In this document: piece by piece, positions 7,954 to 16,461 of the stretch
How positions within the stretch are numbered: the first letter of the stretch is position 1
Layout of the letters: each line of letters opens with the position of its first letter
DNA from: an uncultured Collinsella sp.
GTDB lineage: Bacteria; Actinomycetota; Coriobacteriia; Coriobacteriales; Coriobacteriaceae
DNA: 64,000 nt
Direction of reading: 5' to 3'
NCBI GenBank assembly: GCA_900767675.1
Contig: CAAFZX010000007.1
Span: 62,001-126,000, forward strand
Made by a program: the position numbers and the translations under genes
Notes under the pieces: generated by a model
What the model was told of the DNA's origin: nothing
Seen by the model: only the letters and a program-made list of their open reading frames with translations
Database searches by the model: none

Positions 7954-8979
7954 CTACTCCTGAACGGTCTCTTGGCAGACGACCTCGCGGATGGCGCGGA
8001 TGCGGCGCATGGTGTCATCGAACTGGTCGGGGGTGAGCGCCTGAGCGCCGTCGGACCAAGCGTGGCTCGGGTCGTCGTGGACCTCGATCTCCAGACCGTT
8101 GGCGCCGCAGGCAGTCGCGGCGAGCGCCATGGGCTCGACATAGCGGGTGTAACCGGTGGCGTGGCTGGGGTCGGCGACGACGGGCAGGTGCGACAGGTGG
8201 TGCAGCACCGGCACGGCGTTGAGGTCGAAGGTGTTGCGGGTGCGGGTCTCGAAGGTGCGGATGCCGCGCTCGCACAGGATGACGTTGTCGTTGCCCTCGC
8301 TCATGATGTACTCGGCTGCCATAAGCAGCTCGTCGACGGTGCCGGACATGCCGCGCTTGAGCAGGATCGGGGTCTGCGTCTTGCCGACCTCCTTGAGCAG
8401 GGGGAAGTTCTGGGCGTTGCGAGCGCCGATCTGCATGACGTCGATCTTCTTGTCGAGGAAGACCTGCACGTCGCGTGGGTCCATGATCTCGGTGACGATC
8501 GGCATGTCGAGCTCGGCCGAGGCCTCGCACAGCAGGTCCAGGCCGGCGGGGCCCATGCCCTGGTAGGCGTACGGGGAGGTGCGGGGCTTGTAGGCGCCGC
8601 CGCGCAGCATCGTGGCGCCGGCGGCCTTCACGCGGCGGGCGATGCGGATGAGGTTCTCGCCCTCGACGGAGCACGGGCCAGCGATGACCTGGAACTGGTC
8701 GCCGCCGATCTTGACGCCGTGGCCGCAGTCGATGACGGAGTCCTCGGGGTGGAACTTGCGGTTGGCGCGCTTGAACGGCTCGGAGACGCGCTGCACACGC
8801 TCGACGACGTCCATGGACTCGAGCAGGAACGGGTCGATCTTGGTCGTGTCGCCCACCAGGCCGATGATGGTCTCGTTCTCGCCGCGCGAGACGTCGGTCT
8901 TCAGGCCCTTTTTCTCAATCCAGCTGACGATGTGGCTGACGGCCTCGTCGCTGGCGCTCTGCTTTAAAATTGCAATCAT
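7954..8979 (-). CDS. aroF: 3-deoxy-7-phosphoheptulonate (DAHP) synthase, type I-beta
   Basis: Entry step: condenses PEP and erythrose-4-phosphate to DAHP. The 341-residue protein has an N-terminal ferredoxin-like regulatory domain (about residues 1-70, MIAILKQSASDEAV onward) like Thermotoga and Bacillus-type enzymes, then a TIM barrel with IAGPCSVEG, RGGAYKPRTSPYAYQG, LLKRGM and DPSHATGYTR. In related enzymes the N-terminal domain mediates inhibition by aromatic end products, which is likely here. The open frame continues 24 codons upstream to 9051, but that part overlaps a terminator-like hairpin; ATG 8977-8979 with GAGAGG upstream is the better start. First gene of the operon. Confidence 0.94.
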   Translation of the reverse strand: MIAILKQSASDEAVSHIVSWIEKKGLKTDVSRGENETIIGLVGDTTKIDPFLLESMDVVERVQRVSEPFKRANRKFHPEDSVIDCGHGVKIGGDQFQVIAGPCSVEGENLIRIARRVKAAGATMLRGGAYKPRTSPYAYQGMGPAGLDLLCEASAELDMPIVTEIMDPRDVQVFLDKKIDVMQIGARNAQNFPLLKEVGKTQTPILLKRGMSGTVDELLMAAEYIMSEGNDNVILCERGIRTFETRTRNTFDLNAVPVLHHLSHLPVVADPSHATGYTRYVEPMALAATACGANGLEIEVHDDPSHAWSDGAQALTPDQFDDTMRRIRAIREVVCQETVQE

Positions 8980-9012
8980 GGTGTGCCTCTCACCTCGATG
9001 GATATCTCTTGC

Positions 9013-9040
9013 AAAAACGGCCCGCATTGCGAGCCGTTTT
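9013..9040 (-). terminator. Terminator-like hairpin in the aromatic operon leader (candidate attenuator)
   Basis: AAAACGGC (9014-9021) pairs with GCCGTTTT (9033-9040), with inner CGC/GCG pairs and an ATT loop. On the minus strand the stem is followed by a run of five T. It lies about 35 bases ahead of the aroF start. No gene upstream on this strand needs terminating because the neighbouring tRNA is divergent. Confidence 0.55.
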
Positions 9041-9141
9041 ATATGGTGCATGAGAGTTTATACTATCTGACTCGCTTTTGCCGCCTAAAGCGCGCCGTCG
9101 CGGCGCGTCTCCCACGTAATTGCAAAGCTTTTTCTTTTATT

Positions 9142-9171
9142 TTGTTAGCCCGTGGCGCACTTGGGTATAAT
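9142..9171 (+). promoter_or_regulatory. Promoter of tRNA-Arg
   Basis: TTGTTA (9142-9147) and TATAAT (9166-9171) are separated by 18 bases; the -10 is preceded by GGG, giving an extended-type -10. The tRNA begins 12 bases downstream of the -10 hexamer. Confidence 0.7.
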
Positions 9172-9182
9172 GCCTACCGTTC

Positions 9183-9259
9183 GCCCTATTAGCTCAGGGG
9201 ATTAGAGCGTCTGCCTCCGGAGCAGAAGGCCGTTGGTTCGAATCCAACATGGGGCACCA
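9183..9259 (+). tRNA. tRNA-Arg (anticodon CCG)
   Basis: Complete cloverleaf of 77 bases including an encoded CCA end. The acceptor arm GCCCTAT pairs with ATGGGGC, with one wobble. The anticodon arm TCTGC/GCAGA encloses the loop CTCCGGA, giving anticodon CCG, which reads CGG arginine codons. The T arm contains GGTTCGAATCC. A promoter precedes it and a terminator follows, so it is a single-gene unit that may also feed the ATPase gene downstream. Confidence 0.95.
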
Positions 9260-9270
9260 TCGAACGTAAG

Positions 9271-9304
9271 ACCGTCCGAACCTCGCATGGTCCGGGCGGT
9301 TTTC
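9271..9304 (+). terminator. Terminator of tRNA-Arg
   Basis: ACCGTCCG (9271-9278) pairs with CGGGCGGT (9293-9300) with one wobble, followed by TTTCTT. It lies just after the tRNA and before the ATPase gene. Confidence 0.7.
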
Positions 9305-9334
9305 TTATACCGACGCGACGTGATGGGACGTGGT

Positions 9335-12058
9335 ATGGCAGCAACGGATATCGAGCGCGGACTCTCGACCGCCGAGGTCGAGGAGCGCATCGCCGCCGGT
9401 AAGATCAACCGCAACATGGAGCTCAAGACCAAGTCGGTCCGCGAGCTCATCATCGAGAACCTCTGCACGCTGTTTAACTTGATCAACGTGGTCTTGGCGA
9501 TTTTGGTGTTGCTGACCGGTTCGTTTAAAAACCTGACGTTCCTGTTCGTGGTGTTCTTGAACACGGCGATCGGCGTGATTCAGTCCATGCGTTCTAAGCG
9601 GATGGTCGACAAGCTTACGCTGCTCACCTCTAAGAAGGCCATCGCGGTGCGCGACGGCGCCGAGGTGGAGCTCGACCTGGACCAGATCGTGCTCGACGAT
9701 ATCATTCGCTTGGGGCGCGGTGACCAGATTCCCGCCGATGCCGTGGTGGTGTCGGGCGAGGCGCTCGTTAACGAGAGCCTGCTGACGGGCGAGAGCGACC
9801 TCATTAAGAAACAGCCAGGCTCCGAGCTCATGAGCGGCAGCTTTATCGACTCGGGCCTGTTGCGCGCCCGCGTGATCCATGTCGGCGCCGATAACTACGT
9901 GGCAAAGATCAACAACGAGGCCAAGTACGTCAAAAAGGTCAATTCCGAGATCATGAACGCGCTCAACGCCATCGTGCGGTTCGCGAGCATTATCATGATT
10001 CCGCTTGGTTTGGCGCTCTTTTCCTCGAGTGTGAGCGAGCTGTGGGATGCCGCGGGAACCCCGGGCGATAGCGCGCTTTCCTGGTGCTTCTCCGAGCTGC
10101 TGGCCGGTCGTGTGCCTTCTTCGGCACTGCTGTCCACGGTGGGTGCCCTGCTGGGCATGATTCCGCAGGGTCTGGTGCTGCTGACCTCGTCGGTGCTCGC
10201 GATTGCCACGGTGCGCCTGGCGCGTCGTAAGGTGCTGGCACAGCAGCTCTACTGCATCGAGACGCTTGCGCGCGTCGACGTGCTGTGCCTGGACAAGACG
10301 GGCACCATTACCTCGGGCCGCATGGAGGTCGAGGGCACCTACCCGCTGCCTGTTGAGGGTGTTGGCTTTGGCGCGGACTCGGACGAGGCAGCTGTCCCCG
10401 TCGAGACCACGGTGCTCGACTTTGCGCTTGCCAACGTGGCGCGTGCGACCTCGGCAGATGCCAACGAGACCTGCCAGGCGCTGCTCAACTACTACGCCGA
10501 TCGTCCGGTCGATGTGTCCGAACCTCTGTCGGTCATTCCGTTCTCGTCGTCCAAAAAGTGGAGCGGCGCGTCGTTTGCGCAGGGCTCCTATGTGATGGGC
10601 GCCGCGCAGTTTGTGCTTTCTGATCGCGCATTTGCTCAGGTCGAGAATCGTGTCGCCGAGCTCGCCGATACCTGCCGCGTGCTCGTGGTGGCACGCGTGG
10701 ACGGCTTTACGCCCGACGGCGATATCGTGGGCGAGGCCGAGCCCGTGGGCTTTGTGACCATCCGCGATGAGATTCGCACTTCGGCAACCGAGACTATCGG
10801 CTACTTTAACGAGCAGGGCGTGACCCTCAACGTGATCAGCGGCGACGACCCGCGTACGGTGTCGTCGATCGCGCGCGTGGTGGGCGTGCCGGGCGCCGAC
10901 GCCTACGTGGACGCCACGACGCTCGATACGCCTGCTAAGCTCGATGCGGCGGTGGACCGCTATCACGTCTTTGGCCGCGTGACTCCGCAACAGAAGCGCG
11001 AGCTCGTACAGGCGCTCAAACGCCGCGGGCACACCGTGGCCATGACGGGCGACGGCGTCAACGACGTGCTGGCGCTCAAGGAGGCCGACTGCTCCGTGGC
11101 GATGGCCGCCGGCTCCGATGCCGCGCGCAATGTGGCCGAGATCGTGCTCGTCGATAACGACTTTGCCTCGATGCCCGCTGTGGTGGCCGAGGGCCGTCGC
11201 TCTATCAATAACCTGCAGCGCTCTGCCGCGCTCTTTCTGACTAAGACGCTGTTCTCGATGGGCCTGGCGGCGCTGTGCATCGCCCTGCCGCCGTATCCCT
11301 TCGAGCCCATTCAGATGACGCTCATCAACTTCTTCTGCATCGGCGCGCCGGGCTTTGTGTTGGGCCTGGAGCCCAACAACGCCCGCGTGAAGGGGTCGTT
11401 CTTGACCAATGTGCTTAAGCGTGCGCTGCCGGCGTCGATTGCGGTCATTTTGGCCGCGGCGCTCGATATCTTTGTGGCGCGCGTATTTGGCTTTAGCCAG
11501 CTTACGCTTTCGACCATGTGCCTGCTCACGTCGTGCGCGGCGAGTGTCAGCCTGATCTGGCGCATCTCGCAGCCGCTCACGCCCTTGCGCGTGGTGCTTT
11601 TCGTGTTTGTCATCGCTGGTATTTTGACGGGCGTTATCGGGTTCCCGGGGCTGCTGTCGATCGCCAACTTGTCGATGGGTCAGATTGTCATCTTGGCGGT
11701 TATCGTCGTCTTTACCTGCGCGGTGTTCTTTAAGCTCGCCACGATGATGGACTCGCTTAAGCCCCGTCGCCGTCATGCGGCCACCGGCTTTGGCCGTGGC
11801 GTGCGTGTTCGCCTGGGTCGCGGTGGCGGCAAGGTGAGCTCGACGGGATCGACCGCCGAGCGTTTTGCCAAGCGTGTTGCCGCCGATATGGCGCAGCGCC
11901 GTGAGGCGCGCACTGTCCGCGAGGCCGAGGCCCGTGCACTCGAGGGCGTGGCCCAGACCCAGCCCAAGAAAAAGAAGGGCACGGGCACCAAGCGCTCCCG
12001 CGTGACCAAATCGGCCCAGGGCATCAAAGTCTCGATGCCGAGCAAGAAGAAAAAGTAG
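9335..12058 (+). CDS. P-type cation-transporting ATPase, CtpE-like, with long basic tail
   Basis: Membrane pump that couples ATP hydrolysis to cation transport. Motifs in order: actuator TGES (151-154), phosphorylation site DKTGTIT (from Asp320) and hinge TGDGVNDVLALK (571-582), with ten or so hydrophobic helices. Sequence style is closest in my reading to mycobacterial CtpE, a calcium transporter, because heavy-metal CPC motifs and N-terminal metal domains are absent; the ion is not proven. The last ~100 residues form a soluble, strongly Lys/Arg-rich tail ending in KKKK, unusual for this family. Start is uncertain: ATG 9335 has a weak GGGA upstream, and ATG 9323 is also possible. Confidence 0.85.
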   Translation: MAATDIERGLSTAEVEERIAAGKINRNMELKTKSVRELIIENLCTLFNLINVVLAILVLLTGSFKNLTFLFVVFLNTAIGVIQSMRSKRMVDKLTLLTSKKAIAVRDGAEVELDLDQIVLDDIIRLGRGDQIPADAVVVSGEALVNESLLTGESDLIKKQPGSELMSGSFIDSGLLRARVIHVGADNYVAKINNEAKYVKKVNSEIMNALNAIVRFASIIMIPLGLALFSSSVSELWDAAGTPGDSALSWCFSELLAGRVPSSALLSTVGALLGMIPQGLVLLTSSVLAIATVRLARRKVLAQQLYCIETLARVDVLCLDKTGTITSGRMEVEGTYPLPVEGVGFGADSDEAAVPVETTVLDFALANVARATSADANETCQALLNYYADRPVDVSEPLSVIPFSSSKKWSGASFAQGSYVMGAAQFVLSDRAFAQVENRVAELADTCRVLVVARVDGFTPDGDIVGEAEPVGFVTIRDEIRTSATETIGYFNEQGVTLNVISGDDPRTVSSIARVVGVPGADAYVDATTLDTPAKLDAAVDRYHVFGRVTPQQKRELVQALKRRGHTVAMTGDGVNDVLALKEADCSVAMAAGSDAARNVAEIVLVDNDFASMPAVVAEGRRSINNLQRSAALFLTKTLFSMGLAALCIALPPYPFEPIQMTLINFFCIGAPGFVLGLEPNNARVKGSFLTNVLKRALPASIAVILAAALDIFVARVFGFSQLTLSTMCLLTSCAASVSLIWRISQPLTPLRVVLFVFVIAGILTGVIGFPGLLSIANLSMGQIVILAVIVVFTCAVFFKLATMMDSLKPRRRHAATGFGRGVRVRLGRGGGKVSSTGSTAERFAKRVAADMAQRREARTVREAEARALEGVAQTQPKKKKGTGTKRSRVTKSAQGIKVSMPSKKKK

Positions 12059-12171
12059 TTCGTGCCCTTCAGGGATGTCTGCGATGTTGAATTGGTGCCT
12101 TGCGCTTGTGGGGCCGTGTCGATGTTATGCTCTAACCTCAATTGTTTGAATTGCTTCGGAAAGAGGATGCC

Positions 12172-13326
12172 GTGATCTGCCCGCATTGCCTAAAGACCAT
12201 CGAGGACGGCGCCTCGTTCTGCCCCTATTGCAACGCATACGTTGGTCCGGGCGATGGCCCCGAGCATACCGAGTTCGTGTTCTGCGACGGCTGCGGCGCC
12301 CGTCTGTCCCCGCATGACCGTACCTGTCCCAAGTGTGGACGCCCCGCGCCAGGCATCCTTTCCGAGGACGCGGCCGCATCCGACCTGGCCGCAGGGCGCA
12401 CGGCGGGCTTTCCGCGCCTGACGCAGGAGCAGATCGATACCGAGGTGCCCCACGCGCCGGCATCTGCCGCTGCGGTGCTCTCCGACGCAGCCGACCCCAA
12501 CGAGACCTGCGTGCTGCCTGCCTTCGATAAGGACTTCGGTATCCCTAAGGTCGATATCCCCACGCCGGTGTCCCTGCGCGATGATGCCCAGCCCAAAAAG
12601 CAAAAGCCCAAGCGCAAGGTTCACCCCGACGAGGACGCCTATCACAAGCACAAGCGCCATATCCCCAAACCGCTCATCGTCATCGCGGTGCTCGCCGCCG
12701 TCTGCGGTGGCGTCTATTGGTTTGTGACTGCCGATCCCATGGGCGTCATGCCCGGCTTCTACGACCAGTTTGGCCAGGCCGCCAAGACCACCTTCCCGTC
12801 GCGCCAAAAGGGCGAGGCCACCGAGAAAGAGCCCAAGCAAGAGGGTACGTCCGAGGTCGTTCAGGAGGAGACCGTCTTAACCGACGACCAGCTCTACACC
12901 AGGCTCGACGGCCTGTACCAGACCATCGTGTCGTACAGCGACGAGGATCAGATCGGCGAGGTCATCGATTCGTTTAATAACGGCTATCTGCGTACACCGC
13001 TTTCCACCCGCCAGGAGCTGTCACAGAGCGCCTATGCCCTGCGCGATCAGATTAAAAAGACCCAGGATGAGCTCAACAACCTCAAGGTTCAGGACGACAC
13101 GGTCTATGCGGAGGACATCGATCATCTAAAGCAGCTTGCCCAGTGGATGTACGAGCGTGTCGACGTGATCTGCCAGAGCTGGGATATCTCGCTGTCCATT
13201 CCCGACGGCGAGTCGCTCAGCGCCCGTCAAAGCGAGATCCTGGCGCCCATCGCACAAGGCGGCAACAGCGCGCTTAACCAGTACGACGCCAACGTGAGCG
13301 CGTGGAGGCCGCAACAGCGTTCGTAA
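12172..13326 (+). CDS. Zinc-ribbon single-pass membrane protein of unknown function
   Basis: The 384-residue product begins with two zinc-ribbon units: Cys3, Cys6, Cys17, Cys20 and Cys38, Cys41, Cys52, Cys55. An acidic, proline-rich linker and a basic stretch (PKKQKPKRK) lead to one transmembrane helix near residues 167-186 (LIVIAVLAAVCGGVYWF). The remaining ~200 residues are predicted outside the membrane and rich in charged helix, without a motif I recognise. The GTG start at 12172 is chosen because AAAGAGG lies just upstream and the ribbon starts immediately. This is a common actinobacterial and firmicute architecture; the role is unknown. Confidence 0.75.
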   Translation: MICPHCLKTIEDGASFCPYCNAYVGPGDGPEHTEFVFCDGCGARLSPHDRTCPKCGRPAPGILSEDAAASDLAAGRTAGFPRLTQEQIDTEVPHAPASAAAVLSDAADPNETCVLPAFDKDFGIPKVDIPTPVSLRDDAQPKKQKPKRKVHPDEDAYHKHKRHIPKPLIVIAVLAAVCGGVYWFVTADPMGVMPGFYDQFGQAAKTTFPSRQKGEATEKEPKQEGTSEVVQEETVLTDDQLYTRLDGLYQTIVSYSDEDQIGEVIDSFNNGYLRTPLSTRQELSQSAYALRDQIKKTQDELNNLKVQDDTVYAEDIDHLKQLAQWMYERVDVICQSWDISLSIPDGESLSARQSEILAPIAQGGNSALNQYDANVSAWRPQQRS

Positions 13327-13362
13327 TTTGTTGCCCTCCGGCGGCATAACCTGCGTGCGCAA

Positions 13363-13392
13363 TTGATGGAAGCCCGTGCTTATTGCTACAAT
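13363..13392 (+). promoter_or_regulatory. Promoter upstream of the cyclophilin gene
   Basis: TTGATG (13363-13368) and TACAAT (13387-13392) with an 18-base spacer, about 40 bases before the cyclophilin start codon. Confidence 0.6.
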
Positions 13393-13431
13393 TCGTACAA
13401 ATATGCTTTAAACGCACGAGGAAGGAACCAC

Positions 13432-13974
13432 ATGTTTGGTTTTAAGAAAGAGCTCTATACGCCCGAGTACCAGCTCGTCGGTGACGAGTGCGCGGTGATC
13501 GAGACGTCGAAGGGCACCATCAAGGTCAAGTTTGACGGTGAGGGCGCCCCCATCCATGTGGCGAACTTCTGCGAGCTTTCCACGATGGGCTTCTATGACG
13601 GCCTTAAGTTCCATCGCTATGTGCCCGGCTTTGTGATCCAGGGCGGCGACCCCAATACCCGCGATATGTCCGGCGCCGACGTCGCTGCCGGCCTTGAGGG
13701 TCCCGACGGCATGCCCGGTACCGGCGGCCCCGGCTACTGCATCAAGGGCGAGTTTGCCACCAATCCGCGCAACAGCCATGTTGACGGCGCGCTTGCCATG
13801 GCCCGCTCCATGGATCCCGATTCCGCGGGCTCGCAGTTCTACTTCTGCCTGGGTGCCCAGCACAACCTCGACTCCGGCTATACCGTCTTTGGCACCACGG
13901 TCGAGGGCCTCGACGTCATCTCGCAGCTGCGCGCCGGCGACGAGATCGTTCATGTCGAGATCGTTCACGAGTAA
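13432..13974 (+). CDS. Cyclophilin-type peptidyl-prolyl cis-trans isomerase
   Basis: Catalyses proline isomerisation during protein folding. About 180 residues. The active-site core is present: FHRYVPGFVIQGGDP (Phe-His-Arg and the Gln-Gly-Gly-Asp segment), then GALAMARSMDPDSAGSQFYF and the late VFGTTVEGLDVI. No signal peptide or lipobox is seen, so it is probably cytoplasmic. The ATG at 13432 follows GAGGAAGG. It is followed 11 bases later by the TPR gene, suggesting joint transcription. Confidence 0.93.
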   Translation: MFGFKKELYTPEYQLVGDECAVIETSKGTIKVKFDGEGAPIHVANFCELSTMGFYDGLKFHRYVPGFVIQGGDPNTRDMSGADVAAGLEGPDGMPGTGGPGYCIKGEFATNPRNSHVDGALAMARSMDPDSAGSQFYFCLGAQHNLDSGYTVFGTTVEGLDVISQLRAGDEIVHVEIVHE

Positions 13975-13985
13975 AGGGGACTTCC

Positions 13986-15281
13986 TTGAATAGCCAGCTG
14001 ATCCAACAGGGCCGCGCCGCTTATCGCGCGGGTGATTTTTCCGCTGCCGCCCAGATGCTTGGCGCGGCAAAGACTCCCAACGAGATCATGGGTGAGGCCG
14101 ACCACCTGCGTGGCAACGCCCTGATGCATCTGGGCATGTACGCCGAGGCCGCCGAGGCCTACGCGGCAGCCCTCAACGACGGCGCCTATGGCAAGCGCGG
14201 CGCCCTGCTCACCAACCGCGGCAAGGCACTCGCCGCGGTGGGCGACTACACCACGGCTGCCCAGGCGTTCTCTGCAGCTACCCAGGACGCTTCCTACGCC
14301 ACGCCTTTTAAGGCCTACCTGGGTCTGGGCAACGCGCTGTTCCAGTCGGGCGACTATGCCAACGCCGGTACTGCCTTCCGTCAGGCTGCCATCGACGGCG
14401 CCAACCCGGCTCCTGCCGCCGCCCTCGGCGATCTGGGCCGCTGCTTCATCAAGCTCGGCCGCCCAGCGGACGCCGTAGAGACCTACCGCACGGCTATCGA
14501 TTTTGCCGGCCCGCGCGACGATACGCGCGCCCTCAACGCCGGCATGGGTCAAGCGCTTTCCGCCGCCGGCCGTCCCTCCGATGCGCTCGATGCCTTTAAC
14601 GCCGCTACCGCCGACGGTATCTACCAGCTCACGCCCGAGCAGGCCGACGAGCTTGCCCGCGTGCACGACTCGCTCGCCGCGCTTTCGGCCCAGACGGCCA
14701 TGTCCACGGCTCCGGCTCCCGCGATGGACGCTCCCGCTGTCGACCCGCTCGATCCTACGGGCGCGACCGGTCAGTTTATGCCCGACCCTTCTGACACCGG
14801 CTTCTTTACACTGTCCGAGTCCGAGATGGTCCAGCAGGACCGCAAACAGGCCAAGGTTCGTCGTCGCCACCGCCACACGGGTCTCAAGATCTTCCTGGTG
14901 CTGCTTCTGCTCATCGTGATCGCTGCCGGCGGTCTTGGCTATGCTTATACGCGCGGCATGGGCTGCCCCTCGCAGGAGTCCGTCATCACCGACCTGTTCC
15001 AGGCTGCCGGTGACGGCGATACCGCCAAGGCCGAGTCCTGCCTGGCCTCGAGCCTGTCCGAGGACGCCAAGGCGATGATCGTCTCCTCGATCCCGCAGGG
15101 CGCCACCGTCTCGATCGAGGGCATGGATCAGTCCATGACCGAGACCACCGCCAAGGTGAAGGCTTCGCTGTCTAAGGGCGGCGAGCAGGAGTACATCGTT
15201 AAATTCGTGCGCTCCGATAACCATATCGGTTGGGCTGTCTCCTCGCTCGACATCGATTTCTCGGCCGCTGACAACCAGTAG
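13986..15281 (+). CDS. TPR-repeat protein with one transmembrane helix
   Basis: A 431-residue protein. The first ~230 residues are alanine-rich helical repeats of about 34 residues with the TPR pattern (for example GDYTTAAQAFSAA and GDYANAGTAFRQA), normally a protein-docking scaffold. A linker rich in Ala, Pro and Asp leads to a basic RRRHRH stretch and a hydrophobic helix near residues 301-323, then an ~100-residue C-terminal domain with a DUF4878-like feel (loss and accumulation of charged strands); that last point is tentative. The TTG start has AAAGGGG six bases upstream. Directly follows the cyclophilin gene. Confidence 0.8.
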   Translation: MNSQLIQQGRAAYRAGDFSAAAQMLGAAKTPNEIMGEADHLRGNALMHLGMYAEAAEAYAAALNDGAYGKRGALLTNRGKALAAVGDYTTAAQAFSAATQDASYATPFKAYLGLGNALFQSGDYANAGTAFRQAAIDGANPAPAAALGDLGRCFIKLGRPADAVETYRTAIDFAGPRDDTRALNAGMGQALSAAGRPSDALDAFNAATADGIYQLTPEQADELARVHDSLAALSAQTAMSTAPAPAMDAPAVDPLDPTGATGQFMPDPSDTGFFTLSESEMVQQDRKQAKVRRRHRHTGLKIFLVLLLLIVIAAGGLGYAYTRGMGCPSQESVITDLFQAAGDGDTAKAESCLASSLSEDAKAMIVSSIPQGATVSIEGMDQSMTETTAKVKASLSKGGEQEYIVKFVRSDNHIGWAVSSLDIDFSAADNQ

Positions 15282-15396
15282 TGACCTTATGAGATTTGGC
15301 GCTGCCTGGTGCTTCACCGCAAGTGAGGTGCCGGGCTTGCGCTAGTATGATGGGCTAGTAGTTTTCCAGCAATCATCCAACACATCAGGAGTTGCG

Positions 15397-16440
15397 TTGT
15401 TTTCTTTGATGGATATGTTCTTCGGTAGCTATGCGGGCGATCTCGCCATCGACCTCGGCACCGCCAATACGCTTGTCTCCGTGCGCGGCAAGGGCATCGT
15501 CATCCGCGAGCCGTCCGTTGTCGCTATCGACAAGAACGACGAGCGCATCCTGGCAGTCGGCATCGAGGCCAAGCGAATGCTCGGCCGTACGCCCGGCAAC
15601 ATCGTGGCCGTTCGTCCCCTTAAGGACGGCGTCATCGCCGACTTCGATGTCACCGAGGCCATGCTTCGCTACTTTATCGACAAGGCTTCCGAGAAGCGCT
15701 ATCCGTGGACTCCGCGTCCACGCGTCGTCGTCTGCGTTCCCTCCGGCGTCACGTCGGTCGAGAAGCGTGCCGTCTTTGAGGCCACGATCCAGGCCGGCGC
15801 TCGCCAGGCCTATCTGATCGAGGAGCCCATGGCGGCTGCCATCGGCGCCGACCTACCCGTCGAGGAGCCTACGGGCTCCATGGTCATCGATATCGGCGGC
15901 GGCACCACCGAGGTCGCCGTTATCGCTATGGGCGGTATTGTCGTGTCGCAGTCCATCCGCATTGCCGGCGACGAGTTCGACCAGGCTATCCTCACCCATG
16001 TTCGCGATGCCTACAACCTGGCTATCGGCGAGCGTACGGCCGAGGACATCAAGATTAAGGTCGGCTCCGCCGTGCCGCTCAAGGATGAGCTCGACGTCGA
16101 GGTCAACGGACGTGACGTTATCACGGGCCTGCCCAAGACCGTGCGTATCGAGAGCGAGGAGATCCGTCGCGCGCTCAACAAGCCGCTCGACGAGATGGCC
16201 AAGGCCGTTAAGGACGCTCTGGACGCCACGCCGCCCGATCTTGCCTCGGACCTTATGTACTACGGCATTCTGCTGACCGGCGGCGGTGCGCTGCTGCGCG
16301 GCCTCGACGTGCGCCTGCGCGACGAGACCGGCGTTTCGGTCAACGTCAGCCCCACGGCGCTCGATAACGTCGTAAACGGCTGCGCCCGCGTGCTCGAGGC
16401 CAACGCCTTTGACGGTGGCTTCGTCCAAACCAATGCTTAA
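15397..16440 (+). CDS. mreB: Rod shape-determining actin-like protein MreB
   Basis: Bacterial actin homologue that polymerises on the inner membrane face and directs lateral wall synthesis. 347 residues with the actin-fold nucleotide motifs: DLGTANTLV (phosphate 1), VIDIGGGTTEVAV (phosphate 2) and LTGGGALLRGLD (adenosine motif). The short N-terminal MFSLMDMFFGS is hydrophobic, consistent with membrane binding. Start is TTG with AGGAG five bases upstream; ATG 15409 is an alternative. First gene of mreB-mreC-mreD-mrdA-rodA. Because Collinsella-like cells are short rods, the complete cluster fits. Confidence 0.96.
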   Translation: MFSLMDMFFGSYAGDLAIDLGTANTLVSVRGKGIVIREPSVVAIDKNDERILAVGIEAKRMLGRTPGNIVAVRPLKDGVIADFDVTEAMLRYFIDKASEKRYPWTPRPRVVVCVPSGVTSVEKRAVFEATIQAGARQAYLIEEPMAAAIGADLPVEEPTGSMVIDIGGGTTEVAVIAMGGIVVSQSIRIAGDEFDQAILTHVRDAYNLAIGERTAEDIKIKVGSAVPLKDELDVEVNGRDVITGLPKTVRIESEEIRRALNKPLDEMAKAVKDALDATPPDLASDLMYYGILLTGGGALLRGLDVRLRDETGVSVNVSPTALDNVVNGCARVLEANAFDGGFVQTNA

Positions 16441-16461
16441 TTTCCAAAAGGTGGATTCCAT

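Noticed and set aside
9183..9259. tRNA-Arg as an integration site
   Set aside because: No integrase gene, no repeated tRNA 3' end and no foreign-looking genes lie next to it.
9305..11776. 823-codon open frame on the minus strand
   Set aside because: Antisense to the P-type ATPase; dominated by His, Arg, Gln and Ala with no recognisable domain.
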